DNA from: Clostridiales bacterium PH28_bin88
GTDB lineage: Bacteria > Bacillota > PH28-bin88
Length of the DNA stretch: 64,000 nucleotides
Direction: 5' to 3'
NCBI GenBank assembly: GCA_000987045.1
Contig: LAKY01000001.1
Location: forward strand, 72,593 to 136,592
Within the stretch, counting starts at the first letter, position 1, and each line of letters begins with the position of its first letter. The translations under genes were made by a program, and so were the position numbers. The notes beneath the pieces are model-generated. The model had not been told where the DNA came from and did not search any database. It saw only the letters and a list, made by a program, of their open reading frames with translations. Below, one piece after another: positions 59,950-64,000 of the stretch.

Positions 59950-61283
59950 GCAACGATCTCTCCTACCAGGTCGTAGTAGTCCACCCCGGTAATACGCACC
60001 ATGACCAACTCCCCAGGAAGCACTTGTTTGCCGGTAAACCGTACCACCCCATCAATTTCCGGGGCATGCCTTTCAGCTCTTCCTACCAGCATTCCGGGGT
60101 GCTCCGTAGAGTAACCCTCTGCCATCACTGGGATAATTCTGTTCAACCACAACAAGTTTCGTTTTCGGGAGATCTCCCGTTGCAGCAACATTACCCGGTG
60201 GAATCGCTCTTCTTTGACTTCCTCGGGTACCTGACCGCGCATGCGAGCAGCAGGAGTACCTTCCTCTCTGGAATACTTAAAGACTCCCACCCAATCAAAC
60301 TGCGCTTCTTCAACAAAACCAAGCAACTCCTGGAAATGTTCTTCCGTTTCCCCCGGGAACCCGACAATAAAGGTCGTACGCAGGGTAATGTCCGGGATCG
60401 ACTCCCGTAAACCTGTCACCAGTTTAAGGATTTCTTCTTTATTTTGCCGCCGGTTCATCCGGCGCAGGATCACATTACTGGCATGTTGGAGCGGAATATC
60501 GAGATATTTGCAGATCCTTGGTTCTTCCGCAACCACCTGGATCATTTCCTGGTTAATGTGCTCAGGATACATGTAAAGCAACCTGATCCATTGAAGGCCT
60601 TCAAGCTGTGCCAATTCCTCTAAAAGGAAAGGTAACTTCTTTTTCTGATATCGATCCAGCCCATAAAGGGTGGTGTCCTGAGCGACCACCACCAGTTCTT
60701 TGGCACCGTCAGCAATCAAGGAGGCAGCCTCTCCTAGCAACGCCTCCGCTGGCCGGCTGCGATAGGGCCCACGCATCTCGGGGATCGTACAATAAGAGCA
60801 CCGGTGATCGCAGCCCTCTGCTATCTTAAGGTAAGCGGTAGGTACGGAAGTGGTGCGGAACCGTGGTATAATTCCAGTAAAATCCTCCTGCCCGGGTGGG
60901 CGGACATTAACTACTCGAGAGCCTTGCATGGATTGCCTTACGGTTTCTGCAACACTGCCAATATCTCCCGTCCCTAAAACAGCATCGATCTCCGGAATTT
61001 CCCGCAGTAAGTCTTCCCGGTACTTCTGTACCAGGCAACCCGCCACGACAAGTTTCTTGCACCTGCCCTGGGTTTTTAAGCGGGCCATTTCGAGAATAGT
61101 ATCAATGGATTCTTCCTTTGCCGCTGAGATAAAACCACAAGTATTAACAATAATCACATCAGCTTCAGTCGCTTCACCGGTTACCTGAAAATGTTCCCTT
61201 TTCAAGATTCCGAGCATGTTCTCCGAATCAACAGTGTTTTTAGCGCAACCCAGGCTGATCAGTGCTACCTTTATCCGTAACAA
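59946..61283 (-). CDS. rimO: Ribosomal protein S12 methylthiotransferase RimO
   Basis: A 445-residue radical SAM enzyme that methylthiolates Asp88 of ribosomal protein S12. LISLGCAKNTVDSE at the N-terminus and NTCGFISAAKEESID are RimO-type; radical SAM motif EGCDHRCSYCTIPEMRGPYR; C-terminal TRAM domain. TTG at 61283 has AAAGGAG 7-8 bases upstream; upstream in-frame codons belong to leader sequence. Confidence 0.95.
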   Translation of the reverse strand: MLRIKVALISLGCAKNTVDSENMLGILKREHFQVTGEATEADVIIVNTCGFISAAKEESIDTILEMARLKTQGRCKKLVVAGCLVQKYREDLLREIPEIDAVLGTGDIGSVAETVRQSMQGSRVVNVRPPGQEDFTGIIPRFRTTSVPTAYLKIAEGCDHRCSYCTIPEMRGPYRSRPAEALLGEAASLIADGAKELVVVAQDTTLYGLDRYQKKKLPFLLEELAQLEGLQWIRLLYMYPEHINQEMIQVVAEEPRICKYLDIPLQHASNVILRRMNRRQNKEEILKLVTGLRESIPDITLRTTFIVGFPGETEEHFQELLGFVEEAQFDWVGVFKYSREEGTPAARMRGQVPEEVKEERFHRVMLLQREISRKRNLLWLNRIIPVMAEGYSTEHPGMLVGRAERHAPEIDGVVRFTGKQVLPGELVMVRITGVDYYDLVGEIVA

Positions 61284-61319
61284 TTTTATACTCCTTTCAA
61301 ATAAGAGGCCCTTCATACG

Positions 61320-62114
61320 TTATCTTTCCGTCTTTCTTGGTAAAACCTTTATTGTGTTGAAACCTTCAGGGGTGAACTCCACGTGTACAACTTCTCCCGG
61401 TTTACCCAGGTATCCCAGGTCGTTTCCGTTGAAAATTACTCTCACCACCCCGGTGTTACCCAAAATGAGTTTGATCGACTTTTCTGCCGAATAAGTCCGT
61501 TCGTCTTTGGCGTACAGGGTGCCGGTGAAGTCCTGCCGCCCATCTACCTCCACTTCAATCCAGCATTTATCGGATTCAACCAAAAGGGCAATCTCTACCT
61601 CCGTGGGCAGGACCGCTTGTTCTGTGGGTCCTGTCACCTGTACCGGGTAAGTTTTCTCCGGGGTGACGTCCCGAGGTTGTTCCTTTGAGGAGGGAGCACT
61701 AGGTAGACCGGGTGGCGGGGGTTGTTGATCCGGGGCAAACATCCGATAAACCAGGAAAGCCCCGGATAACAGAATACCTATCAACAGTAATACCACAAGA
61801 ATTCTTCCGGTCTGAGACCGTTCCCGCGAAGGTATCCCCGCCCCCGCTGTAAGGGTGTCATGCCGCTGCTGGCTGTATCTGGCTTCCGTTTCTTTCCTGT
61901 ACCGGTTTACCAAAGACTCCGCGTCCAAGTCAAGATACCGGGCATAGGAGCGTAAGAAACCCACCGTGTAAACCCGCCCTGGGAGGACATCGTAATCACC
62001 ATGCTCCAATGCTTCCAGGTACCTAACCCGAATTTTGGTGGCTTCCTCCACCTGCCCGAGACTTAACCCTTTAGCCGTTCTAGCCTGGCGTAACTGTTCG
62101 CCAATTTGGTCCAC
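61320..62114 (-). CDS. RodZ-like HTH membrane protein
   Basis: A 264-residue protein with a Cro/CI-type helix-turn-helix (about 1-70, LRQARTAKGLSLGQVEEATKI at the start), a membrane helix (about 104-124, ILVVLLLIGILLSGAFLVY), a proline-rich linker and a C-terminal DUF4115 beta domain (about 170-258). This is the RodZ layout; RodZ links MreB to the cell wall machinery. GTG start with GGGGGTGA upstream. Confidence 0.85.
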   Translation of the reverse strand: MDQIGEQLRQARTAKGLSLGQVEEATKIRVRYLEALEHGDYDVLPGRVYTVGFLRSYARYLDLDAESLVNRYRKETEARYSQQRHDTLTAGAGIPSRERSQTGRILVVLLLIGILLSGAFLVYRMFAPDQQPPPPGLPSAPSSKEQPRDVTPEKTYPVQVTGPTEQAVLPTEVEIALLVESDKCWIEVEVDGRQDFTGTLYAKDERTYSAEKSIKLILGNTGVVRVIFNGNDLGYLGKPGEVVHVEFTPEGFNTIKVLPRKTER

Positions 62115-62142
62115 ATTTTCACCCCCAGCGATATTAGTGGCC

Positions 62143-63186
62143 TCAACTAGCTTCTAAAAACGCCTTAATCTCCTCGGCAGCCCTTTCCGTCTGGCTTGAG
62201 TCTACACACAGGTCATATCCCTCCACCGGGGCTCCCGGGTATCCGTATAGCGGGTCATAATAGTCCAATAGCAAGCTGGTTACGACTTTTTTCAAGTCTC
62301 CCGCTGCCAGGGAGGCGGATAACTCTTGCAACCTCGCAGTACCTAACCTTTTTTTTAAGCCCTGTAAAGCAGCGTCCAGAGCAGCGATGTTACTGTTTGG
62401 ACTACCGGCATATTCCTTTAAAATGCGCTCAACCCTGTTGGAAAGGGTATCAAAGACGAGCACACGCTTGCCATTTTTTATTCCCTGGACCACCAGATCC
62501 GGTAAAAACAACTTGCCAATCCGCCGGCTCTCACACTCCACCACCAGCGTTGAGGCCTCTTTAAAGCGATTCAATAGTCTAAATAAGCGTGTTTCGAAGG
62601 ACTTTTGTGAGGGTTGATGTCCGAGCCCGATATGTCCAAAAACCGACCCGCGATGGCTTGCCAATTCTTCCAGGTCTATTGCTGCTACACCCTGTTGTCG
62701 AAGGTGCCGGATTATTTCGGTTTTACCCACCCCGGTGAGACCGGATAACACTGTGAAAGGTTGCGGTAAACTCTGCCTGCTAAAAAAACCATTTACATGT
62801 TGCCGGAAGCTTTTGTATCCACCTGTCAAGCGAAATGCCGGTATGCCCATAAGGGACAGTACTTGGGCGACGGCTTGACTGCGAAGCCCACCTCTCCAGC
62901 AAAATACCATTACGGGTCTTTCCCCCGCAGCTCTTTCCACTTCCTTGATTATTCCGGGCAACCGCGGGCTGACCAGTTCTAGGCCGAGTAGCCTGGCCTG
63001 AACGGGACCTTCCGTGTGATAGACAGTACCTACCCTTTGCCTGTCGCTGTCATCTAATAACGGAACATTAATCGCACCGGGAATCGTGTCTCCATCGTAT
63101 TCCGACGGTGATCGGACATCCACCGCCACCAACTCTTCATGAACCAGAAATTCCTCTATCGTAATTTCCTTAATCATTTCTACCAT
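62143..63186 (-). CDS. mnmH: tRNA 2-selenouridine synthase MnmH
   Basis: A 347-residue enzyme that converts 2-thiouridine at the tRNA wobble position to 2-selenouridine through geranylation and selenophosphate. It has an N-terminal rhodanese domain with catalytic cysteine in VFCWRGGLRSQAVA (about 94-107) and a P-loop domain with SGLTGVGKTEII (about 147). Length is typical. It implies that the host makes selenophosphate, though selD is not in the window. Confidence 0.93.
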   Translation of the reverse strand: MVEMIKEITIEEFLVHEELVAVDVRSPSEYDGDTIPGAINVPLLDDSDRQRVGTVYHTEGPVQARLLGLELVSPRLPGIIKEVERAAGERPVMVFCWRGGLRSQAVAQVLSLMGIPAFRLTGGYKSFRQHVNGFFSRQSLPQPFTVLSGLTGVGKTEIIRHLRQQGVAAIDLEELASHRGSVFGHIGLGHQPSQKSFETRLFRLLNRFKEASTLVVECESRRIGKLFLPDLVVQGIKNGKRVLVFDTLSNRVERILKEYAGSPNSNIAALDAALQGLKKRLGTARLQELSASLAAGDLKKVVTSLLLDYYDPLYGYPGAPVEGYDLCVDSSQTERAAEEIKAFLEAS

Positions 63187-63191
63187 CCTTA

Positions 63192-64000
63192 TTACGAAGT
63201 CTTTACAATTCTACCGGGATGGGCTGATAAACTTTTTCGAACCGCCTGACGCCAAGAAAATCCGCGGCCCCGTGCCTCCGCTACCGCAGCACCGAAAGAA
63301 TACAGGTCGTAAGGGAGGTCTTCCTGCACCGGTAACTGGGGGATAAAAATCGCACTTTCTGATGTTGCTACAGCTGCTCCCTGTCCTTTCCACCATACCA
63401 AGACAGTGTCACCACCCGCTTCCAGCAACTTAACAGCTGTTCTGACGCATGATTCTGTGTCTTGCACGGGTTCCTTTAACTGCGTCCCCACATCCTTCGC
63501 TGCCGCGACAATTGCAATCTTATCCAAATCAGCAGCTACCTGGTTTCTAAGTGTAGCGACACATTCCCCTTCTTCCGGTAAAAATAGGATTGCCTGAAGG
63601 TTAGCGTGTTTTACGATAGACAATAACGTCCTTAATACGTCTGCGTTTAGACTCGCGTCAAGCAACAGGACACTGGCCCTGGCGATTACATGTTGTCTTG
63701 CCAGGATATACTCGGGGTCAAGGAGTTGCATGGCACCTCTTTCCACCACATACCGTTTCAAACTACCCACCGCATCTTCTAAGATAATTGTCTTAGCGGT
63801 GGGGAGTTTTGAGGTACGTAATGAATGCTGGCAGTTTGCCCCTGCGCGCTGGACATTCTCCAATGCCCGGTCACCATATTCATCCCTGGATACAGCGGTA
63901 ATGAGGGATACCCTTGCATCGGCCTCGGCCAGGCGTTTAAGTGGGTAGAAGGCACCCCTCACGAGGTGCCAGCCCCCGTTGTCACCGGACATGCAGTTTT
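63192..64000 (-). CDS. PfkB-fold sugar kinase-like protein, 5' end off window
   Basis: At least 266 residues of a ribokinase/PfkB-type protein; the frame is open to the window edge and the family N-terminus (substrate-binding GG region) is missing. Visible parts: ITAVSRDEYGDRALENVQRAG, LPTAKTIILED, and VLVWWKGQGAAVA. The catalytic GAGD motif should lie near YDLYSFGAAVAEARGRG, but there the G-A-G-D is replaced by S-F-G-A, so the catalytic aspartate appears lost. It may be a non-catalytic or sensory homologue. It ends 6 bases before mnmH starts. Confidence 0.6.
   Translation of the reverse strand, partial: NCMSGDNGGWHLVRGAFYPLKRLAEADARVSLITAVSRDEYGDRALENVQRAGANCQHSLRTSKLPTAKTIILEDAVGSLKRYVVERGAMQLLDPEYILARQHVIARASVLLLDASLNADVLRTLLSIVKHANLQAILFLPEEGECVATLRNQVAADLDKIAIVAAAKDVGTQLKEPVQDTESCVRTAVKLLEAGGDTVLVWWKGQGAAVATSESAIFIPQLPVQEDLPYDLYSFGAAVAEARGRGFSWRQAVRKSLSAHPGRIVKTS

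Overview
This window looks like chromosome from an anaerobic, endospore-forming member of the Firmicutes, class Clostridia, most like the Peptococcaceae or Moorella group. The evidence is spoVS next to ymdB, rny, recX and recA, an Hfq-MiaA-MutL-MutS block, a truncated SpoVK-type ATPase, a complete-looking oxygen-independent (cbi) cobalamin operon, many GTG and TTG starts, and strong Shine-Dalgarno sites. The genus cannot be fixed from the sequence alone. Every gene I accept lies on the minus strand, so the DNA reads from right to left.

Positions 1-9.1 kb are an accessory island. At its left edge is a three-gene module: a membrane protein with a cytosolic Rossmann-like domain, a CD-NTase-type nucleotidyltransferase and an E2-E1 fusion (Cap2-like). 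This is the architecture of a type II CBASS anti-phage system with an effector I do not recognise, and the left edge cuts off whatever follows it. Next comes an insertion sequence with exact 17-bp terminal inverted repeats, flanked by identical 347-bp direct repeats, the signature of the IS1634 family. It duplicated the 3' end of a DUF433/DUF5615 toxin-antitoxin pair. A frameshifted MNT nucleotidyltransferase, a HepT/MntA pair and a small HTH protein follow. The island ends abruptly inside a spoVK-like gene that has lost its 3' half.

Positions 9.9-29.7 kb hold an SsuABC/TauABC-like importer, hfq-miaA-mutL-mutS, ylbF-like and miaB genes, an MTA/SAH nucleosidase, a Nudix protein, a MoxR/VWA/HEAT/DUF362 operon, an HAD phosphatase, guaB, fxsA and a small HTH gene. 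A roughly 78-bp structured repeat occurs in inverted orientation at 9.8 and 21.6 kb.

Positions 29.8-47.1 kb are one 20-gene cobalamin operon. It is read from a promoter at 47.07 kb through a cobalamin riboswitch and an intrinsic terminator. It covers cobalt uptake (cbiMNQO), cobalt insertion (cbiX), corrin ring synthesis (cbiL, F, G, H, J, T, E, D, C), amidation (cbiA, cbiP) and nucleotide loop assembly (cobD, cbiB, cobU, cobS, cobC). The transport ATPase CbiO is fused in frame to the C1-methyltransferase CbiD.

Positions 47.1-64 kb carry housekeeping and sporulation genes: a PHP phosphoesterase, dipeptidase, spoVS, ymdB, rny with a long leader, recX, an SOS-controlled recA, thpR, a membrane phosphoesterase, a short FtsH-like protease with a coupled membrane partner, pgsA, rimO, a RodZ-like protein, mnmH and a partial, degenerate PfkB-fold protein.
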